From positions 1-51,546 of the forward strand of contig CAIOTH010000112.1 in assembly GCA_903861145.1 (NCBI GenBank): DNA of 51,546 nt, in the 5' to 3' direction. Shown piece by piece: positions 34,065 to 44,540 of the stretch. Every line of letters begins with the position of its first letter. Position 1 is the first letter of the stretch. Made by a program: the position numbers and the translations under genes. A model generated the notes under the pieces. That model saw only the letters and a program-made list of their open reading frames with translations, ran no database searches and was not told the DNA's origin. Origin of the DNA: an uncultured Bacteroidota bacterium. GTDB lineage: Bacteria; Bacteroidota; Bacteroidia; Chitinophagales; LD1.

Positions 34065-35610
34065 ATACATAAACACCGGGGGCCAAGGTCGTTTTAACTA
34101 ATACCCGGTTATATCCGCTAACACTTTCTATTTGCTGCTTTTCTAATATCCTACCGGTTATATCATAAACCTTTAGAGTAACGTCTTGATTGCTAACAGA
34201 AGTGAATCCAATGTTTGTGGCAGATGAAAACGGGTTTGGAAAAACACTCAGGTCGTGCGTTAAATCCGAAACAGGTCTAATTGCGGTTTCTACCGAATCA
34301 TTCGCCCCATTACCTACTCGCCCCAAAAACCAGGTGCTGGTAGTGTCAGCGGTTGTATTGGTAGCTAAAAAGAGGTCGGTAAAATTATTAACCTGCATTA
34401 TCAATCCGCTGTTATTGGCCGAATTGTCGAAACTCCGGTTCCAAACCACTATGCCGCTATCTGGCGTTAATTGCGTAAACGAAAAGTCAGAGTAATAGGG
34501 CGAAATGGCCGAAGGCGTTTTAGTAGTTCCTAAATAAACGTTGTTGAATATATCTACCTGTGCACTTGCGTTGTTCACCAAAAACTGGCTGTCAATAACC
34601 GACCAGCTTACACCACCTGTACTGTAAACTTTGTAAAGTGCACCATATTGCCATGCATCTGTATCATCGGCATACGGCCCCGAAATAATTACATCACCTA
34701 AATTATCAAGCAAGAAACTATTTACTGTGTTGGAATGCCCTTTGGTTGAGTTGCACATGGTAGAAACAATCAGGGCACCGGTAGTATCAAATTTATCAAC
34801 CACCAATTGCGTTCTTCCCGATGAATCCACACCGGTAGCCGCCAAAAAAATATTGCTTGCCGGATCAACCAGCACTTTAATAAAGTTATCGTTAACCGGT
34901 AAGCTGCTAACATGCGTATTAAATGCCGGTAGCTCATCGCCGGTAGCCATGTCATATCTGCGAATCATCACTTGCCCAGTAGCGCTGTCCAAAACACCGG
35001 CTACTACACTGCCGTAATTATCAAAATTAATACTGCCTACCTCGTTGTTATAGTCGTTATGCAGTGGGGCCGACCATAAAACACTACCGTTATTATCGCA
35101 CTTAAAAATCTTCGAAACACTATTTAACTGCCCCAGCATGTAGTAATCCGAGGCCCCATCATAAATAACGCCGAATGGATAAGTTTTGCTTCCCGCCGCC
35201 GTATCTCCAACAAAAACATCTTTAACTAAAATACCCGAAGGGTCGTAACTTAAAAGGTGGGTTAAAATGGCCCGCCCATTAACATAAGCCACCATGGTAA
35301 CTCCGGCCTGGTTGTCGGGAAACAAGCCAACTGGCTTATCTATTACGTTATTAGTTGGAACGTTTGTATAAATCCGGTTCCATTTTAAAAGGCCCACCCC
35401 ATCGTACTGGTTAATAATGATATTACCATAATTGCCAAAGTCTACAAACCCTGCCACAAACATGTTGTCGTAATTATCTATGGCCATTACCAAAACCTGT
35501 TGGTTCAATATCGACTCCCCATAGACTTGATGCCAAACAAGTTGCGGCGAACCGCCAAATAGCAGCGCCGAATTCAAACCCATTAATAAAAGCAGTGTAT
35601 ATCTTTTCAT
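34009..35610 (-). CDS. T9SS-secreted beta-propeller-like protein
   Basis: The start at 35608-35610 gives a signal peptide (KRYTLLLLMGLNSALLFGG); a frame ten codons longer does not. The mature part holds several repeats of about 50 residues with DNxGNVxxxG-like turns (VAGFVDFGNYGNII, DNYGSVVAGVLDS, DNLGDVIISG, DIFNNVYLGTT). This is the SBBP-type propeller pattern. The last about 80 residues (LSVFPNPFSSATNIGF...VYDITGRILE) are a type A T9SS sorting domain. Its 3' end overlaps the convergent HxlR gene by 56 bases. Likely exported and surface-bound, with no known ligand. Confidence 0.9.
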   Translation of the reverse strand: MKRYTLLLLMGLNSALLFGGSPQLVWHQVYGESILNQQVLVMAIDNYDNMFVAGFVDFGNYGNIIINQYDGVGLLKWNRIYTNVPTNNVIDKPVGLFPDNQAGVTMVAYVNGRAILTHLLSYDPSGILVKDVFVGDTAAGSKTYPFGVIYDGASDYYMLGQLNSVSKIFKCDNNGSVLWSAPLHNDYNNEVGSINFDNYGSVVAGVLDSATGQVMIRRYDMATGDELPAFNTHVSSLPVNDNFIKVLVDPASNIFLAATGVDSSGRTQLVVDKFDTTGALIVSTMCNSTKGHSNTVNSFLLDNLGDVIISGPYADDTDAWQYGALYKVYSTGGVSWSVIDSQFLVNNASAQVDIFNNVYLGTTKTPSAISPYYSDFSFTQLTPDSGIVVWNRSFDNSANNSGLIMQVNNFTDLFLATNTTADTTSTWFLGRVGNGANDSVETAIRPVSDLTHDLSVFPNPFSSATNIGFTSVSNQDVTLKVYDITGRILEKQQIESVSGYNRVLVKTTLAPGVYVFNLEGGNESAVRRVVVYY

Positions 35611-35725
35611 CAATAAAAAGTGTTTTGTAAAATCAATCAATCGTCATAAAAGTAAATCAAATTTATGTGAGAATAGTGAAGTCCCATTCTCAAAGGTATT
35701 GCATAAGTTGGGTGGTTTGCATTGG

Positions 35726-35756
35726 CCTTGGTTTCCCCTTTAGGGAACGGAAGGGG
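35726..35756 (+). repeat. Dispersed 31-base repeat, copy 1
   Basis: The segment matches 29 of 31 bases with 37496-37526; the core is GGTTTCCCCTTTAGGG followed by ACGGAAGGGG. It is G/C-patterned and partly self-complementary (CCCCTT with AAGGGG), as in small intergenic repeats. Confidence 0.7.
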
Positions 35757-35908
35757 TGAGACTGGTGCAAATAAAAGGGGTTTTTAATTATGCGGCAATT
35801 TGAGGCACACCGCTATCCTGCCATGGGAAATTGAACGCATTAAAAATCGCGTTGCTGTCAACTTTTAAGCAGAAAGAAAAGGGCCAATAGCGCCCAAAAT
35901 TAGGGGAT

Positions 35909-35984
35909 GGGGGTATCACTTTAAAAACAGAATACCATTGATTATCAATGATTAATGTAATTTTAAGGCCAAAATGATACCCCC
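35909..35984. repeat. Nested palindromic element (76 bp)
   Basis: Outer arms of 10 bases (GGGGGTATCA at 35909-35918, complement at 35975-35984) enclose weaker TTTAAAA/TTTTAA complementarity. In the centre is a perfect palindrome CATTGAT-T-ATCAATG at 35936-35950. Both strands would fold similarly. It could be a small non-coding mobile remnant or an RNA hairpin downstream of the desaturase-family gene, which ends at 36029. Confidence 0.65.
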
Positions 35985-36028
35985 CCTGCTGGCAAACTTG
36001 CTCTTATTGCCATGGGTTTACACTTAAC

Positions 36029-36862
36029 CTAAACTTCCTGGTATGCAGGTTTACGGGCAGCAGCTTTTTCTGCTTTCATCCTTTGGGTGTGCGCAGTAAC
36101 TTGCTCAAAGGTTTCGTTATACTTTGCATGGTTGGTGCCCATCACCCTATCCCAAAAATTAAAATACAAACCGTAATTACCCATAGCATATTTATGATGC
36201 ATGTTATGGTGCGTAGAGGTATTATGCCATTTGCTGATTTTACCTGAGGTAAATCCCGATGGGAAAAACTCAAATCCCGAATGCCCCATCACATTCAAAA
36301 ATGTTTGGTACAAGCCCCATACCAAAATAGCCAACGGATGAACCGGCAAAATGAATATCATGATAGGAAAAATACCGGCTTGTATAACTGCCTCTAACGG
36401 ATGAAATGCATAAGCCGCCCAAGGCGTTGGGTCGTGGCTTAAGTGATGTATCTTATGCACGTACGGATAAATCTTTTTCCAGTGCATAAACCGGTGGGTC
36501 CAGTAAAAATAAAAGTCGTGGGCAACAATAAAAGCCAGTATCGAAAAAGCAAAATAGCCCCAGCTATGTGCATGTATGTCCGAATACATTTTGGTTATGC
36601 CCAAACGGTAGCAGGCAACAACACCCACACCCACCAAAGCAAAAATAGTTAACGAAAGCAGAGAGTATTTTAATTCGCGCCATATATGTTTCCTTTCGGG
36701 ATGCTTTTGCTGAATTTTACGACGAAAGAAAAACGTTTTACCCAGCCAGTAAAGCACAATAAAGGTTAAACCCGCAAAAGCGAAATAACGGAAGGTCTCC
36801 GCAGAAAAGTCCTGCATAAAATCTTCAACAAAGGTGTGCCAGGTATAGGCCTGTGGTAACAT
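36029..36862 (-). CDS. Sterol desaturase/fatty acid hydroxylase superfamily protein
   Basis: The 277-residue membrane protein has the diiron histidine boxes of the superfamily. These are H115DFYFYWTHR with RFMH, HKIHHLSHDP near 136-145, the HPLE motif at 154, and HNTSTHHNMHHK near the C-terminus. Four or so membrane segments surround them. Members hydroxylate or desaturate lipids, carotenoids or sphingolipids using O2 and electrons. A lipid hydroxylase role is likely; the substrate is not evident. The gene appears monocistronic, divergent from the thiamine operon. Confidence 0.9.
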   Translation of the reverse strand: MLPQAYTWHTFVEDFMQDFSAETFRYFAFAGLTFIVLYWLGKTFFFRRKIQQKHPERKHIWRELKYSLLSLTIFALVGVGVVACYRLGITKMYSDIHAHSWGYFAFSILAFIVAHDFYFYWTHRFMHWKKIYPYVHKIHHLSHDPTPWAAYAFHPLEAVIQAGIFPIMIFILPVHPLAILVWGLYQTFLNVMGHSGFEFFPSGFTSGKISKWHNTSTHHNMHHKYAMGNYGLYFNFWDRVMGTNHAKYNETFEQVTAHTQRMKAEKAAARKPAYQEV

Positions 36863-37037
36863 AGTGGTTTGATTATTTCGATTCGTTCATCTGAGCAAAC
36901 GCATGAGATCATTAAAGATAGTAAAATACCGTTTATTAACGAATTGAAGGTCATTTTATTTGGCTTTTGGAGCATAGCTATCGTTCCCAACATTATTTTA
37001 CGAACTTCCGATTATTAATTACCTTCGAATCAAGAAA

Positions 37038-37112
37038 CTTTAGGGGTGCCTTAATATACGGCTGAGAACATACCCTATAACCTGAACAGGATAATGCCTG
37101 CGAAGGGAAAAG
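37038..37112 (+). ncRNA. TPP riboswitch (THI element)
   Basis: The conserved core is present in order: GGGGTGCC, CTGAGA, ACCC, AACCTGA, CAGGATAATGCCTGCG and AAGGGAA. These are the P2/P3 strands and the pyrimidine- and pyrophosphate-sensor loops of the thiamine pyrophosphate aptamer. It precedes thiS by about 170 bases and should repress the operon when TPP is plentiful. No intrinsic terminator directly follows, so translational control is a fair guess. Confidence 0.95.
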
Positions 37113-37194
37113 TAGCAAGAGGGTTACGCACCGCCATCTTTTGTCTTCCCTGAAGTTTTAGTGGTAAAAAAATTAGCAAAGCGAACGCATTTCC

Positions 37195-37250
37195 CCTCTC
37201 TATCGCTTGCGATGGAGAGGGTCGACCAGCGAAGCGCAGTCGGGGAGAGG
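37195..37250. repeat. Hairpin element in the thi leader
   Basis: CCTCTCTATCGC (37195-37206) pairs with GCGATGGAGAGG (37209-37220) over a two-base gap with one G-T wobble. A second GAGAGG at 37245-37250 can pair with the same left arm, giving an alternative fold. It lies between the TPP aptamer and thiS and resembles small REP-like intergenic repeats. Confidence 0.6.
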
Positions 37251-37280
37251 CCTGTATTGAGAGATGCAAAATAAGTGGGA

Positions 37281-37484
37281 ATGGAATTAATAGTCAACAA
37301 CAAAACCGAAAAATTGCAAAATGGCAATAAACTGTCAGCCATGCTTTTGCAGCTAAACCTGTTAGACAAACGGGGCATTGCCGTAGCAGTTAATAATGCC
37401 GTAATTTCTAAACCCGATTGGGAAGAATTTGAGTTAAAAGAAAACGATAAAATCACCATTATAAGGCCAACACAAGGAGGATAA
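37281..37484 (+). CDS. thiS: Sulfur carrier protein ThiS
   Basis: The 67-residue protein begins ELIVNNKTEKL and ends in the diglycine of PTQGG that becomes adenylated and thiocarboxylated. It has the ubiquitin-like spacing, with NNAVISKPDWEEFELKENDKI as the second half. I chose the ATG at 37281; an in-frame GTG two codons earlier is possible. It delivers sulfur to the thiazole synthase ThiG. It is the first gene after the TPP riboswitch and about 100 bases before thiC. Confidence 0.92.
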   Translation: MELIVNNKTEKLQNGNKLSAMLLQLNLLDKRGIAVAVNNAVISKPDWEEFELKENDKITIIRPTQGG

Positions 37485-37495
37485 ACCAAAACATG

Positions 37496-37526
37496 CCCTG
37501 GTTTCCCCTTTAGGGGACGGAAGGGG
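37496..37526 (+). repeat. Dispersed 31-base repeat, copy 2
   Basis: It matches 29 of 31 bases with 35726-35756, in the same orientation, and sits in the gap between thiS and thiC. The placement inside an operon shows that the element is tolerated in transcribed spacers. Confidence 0.7.
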
Positions 37527-37578
37527 CTGGCTGTTAAAATTTAATCATAATAAATCAGCGTTCTATAAACAAGAATAA

Positions 37579-39468
<1,890 letters not shown>

Positions 39469-39485
39469 TAAAGAAATGATGCAAA

Positions 39486-40253
39486 ATGAGTGCCTTGCCC
39501 GATAGCCCGATAGTATTGACCATTGCCGGTTTCGACCCCAGTGGTTGCGCCGGGGTATTGGCCGATATTAAAACCTTCGAGGCAAACGGAGTTCACGGCA
39601 TGGCAGTTTGTACCGCAAATACCGAGCAAAATGTTGGCTCATTTAAAAAAGCCAATTGGATTAAGCGCGAAGAAATAACAAGCCAGTTAAATCTGTTGCA
39701 ACAAGAGGTGACTTTTGAATTTGTAAAGATTGCGTTGATAGAAAACTTTGAGTTGCTGAATAATTTGGTTGCTGAATTAATTAGCCGAAACCCCGCGGTA
39801 AAAATTATCTGGGACCCGGTTTGTAAAGCCAGCGCGCAATTCATTTTTCATTCAGAGATTGAAAAGAAGCTGCTTGAAATCGTTTGCGCTAAGCTTTACC
39901 TGATTACACCAAACTTAGAAGAACAGGCAATATTAGCTCCGGGTATGGAAACGGAAGCAGCAGGTAAATATCTATCGCAATTCTGTAACACGTTGGTTAA
40001 AGGCGGACATTGCACCACAGGGTATTCTACGGATATCCTTTTTGCAAAAGACGGAGTGAATTATTTGGAGGCTGAAAAGTTGGAAGATTTTTCGAAGCGA
40101 GGCACGGGTTGTGTTTTGTCATCAGCTATCCTTGCAAACCTTGCCAAGGGCGAAAGCTTATTGCAATCATGTGTAAACGCCAAACAGTATATCTATCACT
40201 ATTTAACCAGTAATCGTTCCCTGGTAGGAATGCACAGTTATGAAAATCAGTAG
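39486..40253 (+). CDS. thiD: HMP/HMP-P kinase ThiD
   Basis: The 255-residue ribokinase-fold protein opens with LTIAGFDPSGCAGVLADIKTFE, the substrate-binding start of ThiD. It continues with ITPNLEEQAIL, VKGGHCTT and the catalytic-anion-hole block KRGTGCVLSSAI. It phosphorylates HMP-P to HMP-PP. Its last 14 bases overlap thiE, implying coupled translation. The usual glycine-rich IQADLK of E. coli reads LADIK here, within family variation. Confidence 0.93.
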   Translation: MSALPDSPIVLTIAGFDPSGCAGVLADIKTFEANGVHGMAVCTANTEQNVGSFKKANWIKREEITSQLNLLQQEVTFEFVKIALIENFELLNNLVAELISRNPAVKIIWDPVCKASAQFIFHSEIEKKLLEIVCAKLYLITPNLEEQAILAPGMETEAAGKYLSQFCNTLVKGGHCTTGYSTDILFAKDGVNYLEAEKLEDFSKRGTGCVLSSAILANLAKGESLLQSCVNAKQYIYHYLTSNRSLVGMHSYENQ

Positions 40254-40875
40254 GCTCCATTATATAACCGCAAGCCCCGCCCATGCCGAAGAAGCCTGTA
40301 AGGGTGGTGTGGACTGGATACAACTGCGTGTTAAGAATAAGAGTGAAGATGAGTGGAAGCTAATTGCCGAGGAGGCAAAAAAAATTTGCAGAAAGTACGC
40401 CGCTAAGTTAATAGTGAACGACAGTGTTAAACTGGCCAAGATGATAGGAGCGGATGGTGTGCATTTAGGTAGGGAGGATATGCCGCCTGATGAAGCACGA
40501 AAATTATTAGGGCCAGACTTTATTATTGGCGGCACCGCCAATACGCAGGAGGACATTCAACGTCTTGCTTCGCTAAAGGTAAACTACATTGGGTTAGGTC
40601 CTTTTCGATTTACCCAAACCAAAAAGAATCTGAGTCCATTGTTGGGATTGCAGGGTTATGCCGATTTAATGAAAGAGTATGCTGCAGAAAATTTAATTGT
40701 ACCCATCATTGCCATCGGCGGAATACAGTTGAATGATGTGGAAGCCCTTTTTGGCACGGGCCTTTATGGCATTGCCGTCTCATCGGCCATAAGCGATGCC
40801 CCTAACGTATCTGAAGCGGCAAAAAGTTTCATTGATAAAATCGAAAACAACTTGTTATGCAAAACAGCGAATTAA
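40240..40875 (+). CDS. thiE: Thiamine phosphate synthase ThiE
   Basis: The 211-residue TIM barrel has [39 protein letters not shown] and [11 protein letters not shown], the pyrophosphate- and Mg-binding elements. [17 protein letters not shown] and PIIAIGGI complete the ThiE set. It joins HMP-PP with thiazole phosphate to give thiamine phosphate. It overlaps thiD by 14 bases and thiG by 19 bases. Confidence 0.96.
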   Translation: MKISRLHYITASPAHAEEACKGGVDWIQLRVKNKSEDEWKLIAEEAKKICRKYAAKLIVNDSVKLAKMIGADGVHLGREDMPPDEARKLLGPDFIIGGTANTQEDIQRLASLKVNYIGLGPFRFTQTKKNLSPLLGLQGYADLMKEYAAENLIVPIIAIGGIQLNDVEALFGTGLYGIAVSSAISDAPNVSEAAKSFIDKIENNLLCKTAN

Positions 40876-41636
40876 AAATTGGGGACAAAATATTTACCAG
40901 CCGCCTGTTTACCGGCACCGGTAAGTTTAGTTCATCGGCTTTGATGGAGGAAGCACTATTAGCTTCTGGCTCCGAACTGGTTACTGTTGCATTAAAACGG
41001 GTGGACGCACAAAACCACGAAGACGATATATTAAAACATCTTGCGCACCCTCAGTTTAATTTGCTGCCCAATACTTCAGGTGTAAGAACGGCTAAGGAAG
41101 CTGTATTTGCCGCACAAATGGCTCGCGAAGCGTTAGAAACAAACTGGCTGAAACTCGAAATTCATCCCGACCCTAAATATTTGTTACCCGATCCGATTGA
41201 AACATTAAAGGCCGCAGAGGAATTAGTAAAGCTTGGCTTTATCGTACTACCATACGTTCATGCCGACCCGGTTTTATGTAAGCGATTAGAGGAAGTTGGC
41301 GTAGCCGCAGTAATGCCTTTGGGCTCGCCTATTGGTAGTAACAAGGGCTTAAGAGCAAAAGATTTTTTGGAAATCATAATAGCGCAAAGTAAAGTATCGG
41401 TTATTGTTGATGCAGGCATTGGCGCACCATCGCATGCCGCCGAGGCAATGGAAATGGGCGCAGATGCCGTGTTGGTCAATACCGCAATTGCCGTTGCCGG
41501 TGATCCGGTTCGAATGGCCGTAGCTTTTAGAAAGGCCGTTGAAGCCGGCCGTATGGCTTACGAAGCGAAGTTGGCTAAGCCTTCGGGTTTAGCCATGGCA
41601 AGCAGCCCGCTAACGGCTTTTTTGGAAGAGGAATAA
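40857..41636 (+). CDS. thiG: Thiazole synthase ThiG
   Basis: The 259-residue protein has [14 protein letters not shown], the lysine-bearing block [18 protein letters not shown] with the Schiff-base Lys, and [16 protein letters not shown]. It also has [25 protein letters not shown], recognised as the phosphate site, split here only by family spacing. It builds the thiazole ring from DXP, dehydroglycine and ThiS-thiocarboxylate. It lies between thiE and thiH as in other Bacteroidota-type thi operons. Confidence 0.97.
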   Translation: MQNSELKIGDKIFTSRLFTGTGKFSSSALMEEALLASGSELVTVALKRVDAQNHEDDILKHLAHPQFNLLPNTSGVRTAKEAVFAAQMAREALETNWLKLEIHPDPKYLLPDPIETLKAAEELVKLGFIVLPYVHADPVLCKRLEEVGVAAVMPLGSPIGSNKGLRAKDFLEIIIAQSKVSVIVDAGIGAPSHAAEAMEMGADAVLVNTAIAVAGDPVRMAVAFRKAVEAGRMAYEAKLAKPSGLAMASSPLTAFLEEE

Positions 41637-41647
41637 AGTAGGAAATT

Positions 41648-42772
41648 ATGTTCAAGGAGTTATTTGATAGTTACAATTGGGAAGAAACGCAAGCTTCCAT
41701 TTACGCCAAAACGCAGCGTGACGTGGTAGAGGCTTTGAATAAAACCCATCGCGATTTGGAAGATTTTAAAGCGCTTATTTCGCCTGCCGCTGCGCCGTAC
41801 CTTGAGCAGATGTCGCAATTAAGCCACCGGTTAACTTTAAAGCGCTTTGGCCGGACGATGCAGATGTATGTGCCGCTATATCTCTCAAACGAGTGCCAGA
41901 ACATTTGCACTTATTGTGGTTTCAGTTTTCACAATCACATTAAGCGCAAAACACTTACCGATGAAGAAATACTAAAAGAAGTAGCTGCAATTAAAGCATG
42001 GGGTTATGAGCATGTGCTATTGGTTACCGGTGAGGCCAACCAAACCGTTGGCGTTGATTATCTAAAAAATGCCATTAGGTTAATAAGGGAGCAATTCGCC
42101 AATATTTCAATTGAAGTGCAGCCGCTGGAGCAGGACGAATATGAATCACTCGCAAACGAAGGGTTGAACTCCGTTTTGGTTTACCAGGAAACTTATCACC
42201 TTGATAACTACAGGACGCATCACACCAAAGGCAAAAAATCAAATTTCTATTACCGGTTAGATACGCCTGACAGATTAGGCAAGGCCGCAGTTCATAAAAT
42301 CGGTCTTGGTGTTTTGTTGGGATTAGAAGACTGGCGCGTGGATAGCTTTTTCACCGCGTTGCATTTAGATTACCTGGAGAAAACGTATTGGCAAACTAAA
42401 TACGCTATTTCATTTCCTCGCCTGAGACCGGCAGAAGGCGTTCTTCCGCCCAAGATGGAATTAAAGGATAAGGAACTAGCCCAACTAATTTGTGCTTACC
42501 GAATATTTAATGAAGAGGTGGAGCTTTCTATTTCCACCCGCGAAAACGAGAAGTTCCGGAACAATATTATCAAGTTGGGTATTACATCCATCAGCGCCGG
42601 CTCAAAAACGAACCCGGGCGGCTATGCCGTCGATCCTGAATCGCTTGAGCAATTTGCGATTTCTGATGAACGTACACCTAACGAAATTGCGATCATGCTT
42701 AAGCAACAGGGATATGAGCCTGTTTGGAAAGATTGGGATTTAGCCTTAATGACCACCGGCCATGACCACTGA
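41648..42772 (+). CDS. thiH: 2-iminoacetate (dehydroglycine) synthase ThiH
   Basis: The 374-residue radical SAM enzyme has SNECQNICTYCGFS, the C-x3-C-x2-C cluster motif, and LLVTGEANQTVGVDYL. It also has YQETYHLDNYRTHHTKGKK and ISAGSKTNPGGYAVD, as in ThiH. It cleaves tyrosine to dehydroglycine and p-cresol. Use of ThiH and the absence of a ThiO gene in the operon point to the oxygen-independent route. It overlaps thiF by 11 bases. Confidence 0.97.
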   Translation: MFKELFDSYNWEETQASIYAKTQRDVVEALNKTHRDLEDFKALISPAAAPYLEQMSQLSHRLTLKRFGRTMQMYVPLYLSNECQNICTYCGFSFHNHIKRKTLTDEEILKEVAAIKAWGYEHVLLVTGEANQTVGVDYLKNAIRLIREQFANISIEVQPLEQDEYESLANEGLNSVLVYQETYHLDNYRTHHTKGKKSNFYYRLDTPDRLGKAAVHKIGLGVLLGLEDWRVDSFFTALHLDYLEKTYWQTKYAISFPRLRPAEGVLPPKMELKDKELAQLICAYRIFNEEVELSISTRENEKFRNNIIKLGITSISAGSKTNPGGYAVDPESLEQFAISDERTPNEIAIMLKQQGYEPVWKDWDLALMTTGHDH

Positions 42773-43820
42773 AGAATTAAACAGATACAACCGCCATATT
42801 ATTCTCCCTGAAATTGGTTTAGAAGGACAGGAGAAACTAAAGCAGGCCAAAGTATTGGTAATTGGTGCTGGCGGCTTGGGTTGCCCGGTTTTGCAATACC
42901 TGGTTGCTGCAGGGGTTGGCGACATTGGCATTGTTGATGACGATAAAGTGGATGAAAGCAATCTTCAGCGCCAAATACTTTATACCACCAATGATGTTGG
43001 AAAACCCAAGGCCCAGGTTGCTGTTGAGAAATTATCGGCTCAAAACCCTAATTGCCAATTCAAGTCATACCTGCAACGATTAAACTCTGGAAATGCTCTT
43101 GAAATTATTTCAGACTATGATATTGTGGTAGATGGGTCTGATAATTTCCCTACCCGCTATTTGGTAAATGATGCTTGCGTAATGTTGAATAAGCCCCTGG
43201 TATTTGGTTCAGTGTTTAAGTTTGAGGGACAGGTGGCAGTTTTTAATTACAACGGCAGCGCAACTTACAGGTGTTTGTACCCCCAACCACCTTCATCTGA
43301 TGAAGTGCCAAACTGCTCTGAAATTGGGGTGCTGGGTGTTCTTCCGGGAACCGTGGGGCTTTTGCAGGCAACGGAAGTAATTAAAATTATCACCGGTATT
43401 GGCGAGGTTCTCAGCAATAAACTCTTGAGGTTTGATGCGCTTAACATGACTTTCGAAACCTTCTCATTCAGTTTAAATCCTAAAAACCAGGAGATAAAGG
43501 CATTTACTGATTACGAGCAATTTTGTGGGGTTGCGGTTAAAGAAATATCGGCTGAACAGTTAAAAGAAAAACTCCGTCTGCACGAAGAAATGCAGATTAT
43601 AGATGTGCGCGAGTCTGAGGAATATGCTGTTAAAAATATAGGTGCTATTCTTATACCTCTCGGAACGTTAGCGGATAACCTCGATAAAATCAATCCCAAC
43701 GTCCCCATCATTGTCCATTGTCAGGGTGGGGGAAGAAGTAAAAAGGCTGCTCAATTATTGATGGAAAAGGGCTTCACCAATGTTGTTTCATTAAAGGGTG
43801 GAATGCGGGAATACAACTAA
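42762..43820 (+). CDS. thiF: ThiF/MoeB-type adenylyltransferase fused to rhodanese
   Basis: The 352-residue protein has an E1-like domain (about 1-245): NRHIILPEIGLEGQEKL, the nucleotide loop GAGGLGCPV, DDDKVDESNLQRQ, and the catalytic region VPNCSEIGVLGVLPG. A rhodanese domain (about 262-352) follows with IIDVRESEEY and the active-site loop VHCQGGGRSKKAA. It adenylates the ThiS C-terminus and probably passes sulfur from its own rhodanese Cys. Only one Cys of the first MoeB zinc pair (YRCLYP) is seen and no second CxxC, so zinc is probably lost. MoeB-like dual use for molybdopterin cannot be excluded. Confidence 0.9.
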   Translation: MTTEELNRYNRHIILPEIGLEGQEKLKQAKVLVIGAGGLGCPVLQYLVAAGVGDIGIVDDDKVDESNLQRQILYTTNDVGKPKAQVAVEKLSAQNPNCQFKSYLQRLNSGNALEIISDYDIVVDGSDNFPTRYLVNDACVMLNKPLVFGSVFKFEGQVAVFNYNGSATYRCLYPQPPSSDEVPNCSEIGVLGVLPGTVGLLQATEVIKIITGIGEVLSNKLLRFDALNMTFETFSFSLNPKNQEIKAFTDYEQFCGVAVKEISAEQLKEKLRLHEEMQIIDVRESEEYAVKNIGAILIPLGTLADNLDKINPNVPIIVHCQGGGRSKKAAQLLMEKGFTNVVSLKGGMREYN

Positions 43821-44434
43821 TTGCCCTGTATTACTGCCTGTATTTCTGAAAACGCTTTTACCGGATTTTCCCCTTGCCAAACCGAACCCACCAATGCCGC
43901 TCCCGAAAAGCCTGCTGATTTTAGTGCAAGAATGTTTAGCGCGTTTATTCCTCCAAGGCCAATTGCTTTAGGCGTTGAAGAGTTTTGCAGTTTCAATTCA
44001 CCCAGCCCCTGTGCTAATAATTTTAAATCGAAATTACTTTTGTAGCCCGCTTTACTAATGCTATCAAATATTGGGCTCAGGAAAACATACTCGTAAGGAA
44101 AAGCATTTGCCTTTAAGTCTTCCAGTGTATGAAAAGAAGCAGAAATGATTTTGTACTTACTTAATTGCCCGGCATTAGGCTTGTTTTTCTCATTCAAATG
44201 AATTCCTTTAAGCTCGAAATTTTTGGCTAGTTCAAAATGGTTGTGCAGCACTACGCGATTATGAAACTCTTTAGGTAATTGCTTTATCCATTGTTGAGTT
44301 TTTTCGGCAGACCAATCAGGTTTCCTCAGGTGATAAGTCGTTAGGCCATGATTAAATAGTTGAACGAGAACTTCTATTTCATCTTTCAAATCCTGCTCGG
44401 GAGAAATAAGTAAAAGGTCAAACAATAGCGTCAT
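43817..44434 (-). CDS. ThiE/TenI-like TIM-barrel protein
   Basis: The 205-residue protein resembles thiamine phosphate synthase/TenI: YHLRKPDWS at the start, VVLHNHFELAKNFELKGIHLNEKN, a mid KIISASFHTLEDL, YVFLSPIFDSISK and AIGLGGINALNI. The HMP-PP contacts of a full ThiE are less complete than in the operon copy, for instance HL(N)E instead of HLGxxD. An aminothiazole tautomerase (TenI) role is therefore favoured. It is convergent with thiF and overlaps it by four bases, so it lies outside the riboswitch-controlled transcript. Confidence 0.82.
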   Translation of the reverse strand: MTLLFDLLLISPEQDLKDEIEVLVQLFNHGLTTYHLRKPDWSAEKTQQWIKQLPKEFHNRVVLHNHFELAKNFELKGIHLNEKNKPNAGQLSKYKIISASFHTLEDLKANAFPYEYVFLSPIFDSISKAGYKSNFDLKLLAQGLGELKLQNSSTPKAIGLGGINALNILALKSAGFSGAALVGSVWQGENPVKAFSEIQAVIQGN

Positions 44435-44540
44435 TTCAATCGAAATGTAACAATAAAACGGTGACGATAGCGTATCTGTTCATGACACCAGGTTACAAAT
44501 TCACCCCATTAATTCTCTATCTTTAAATTTTAAGAATGCC

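Larger units (their letters stand above)
35641..36028. other. Gene-free stretch with repeats
   Basis: Between the T9SS propeller-like gene and the desaturase-family gene, both on the minus strand. It holds one copy of a short dispersed repeat (35726-35756) and a nested palindromic element (35909-35984), described separately. No coding frame was supported. Confidence 0.6.

Noticed and set aside
37124-37489. 121-codon open frame antisense to thiS and its leader
   Set aside because: It overlaps thiS, which has a clear family match, and has no features of its own.
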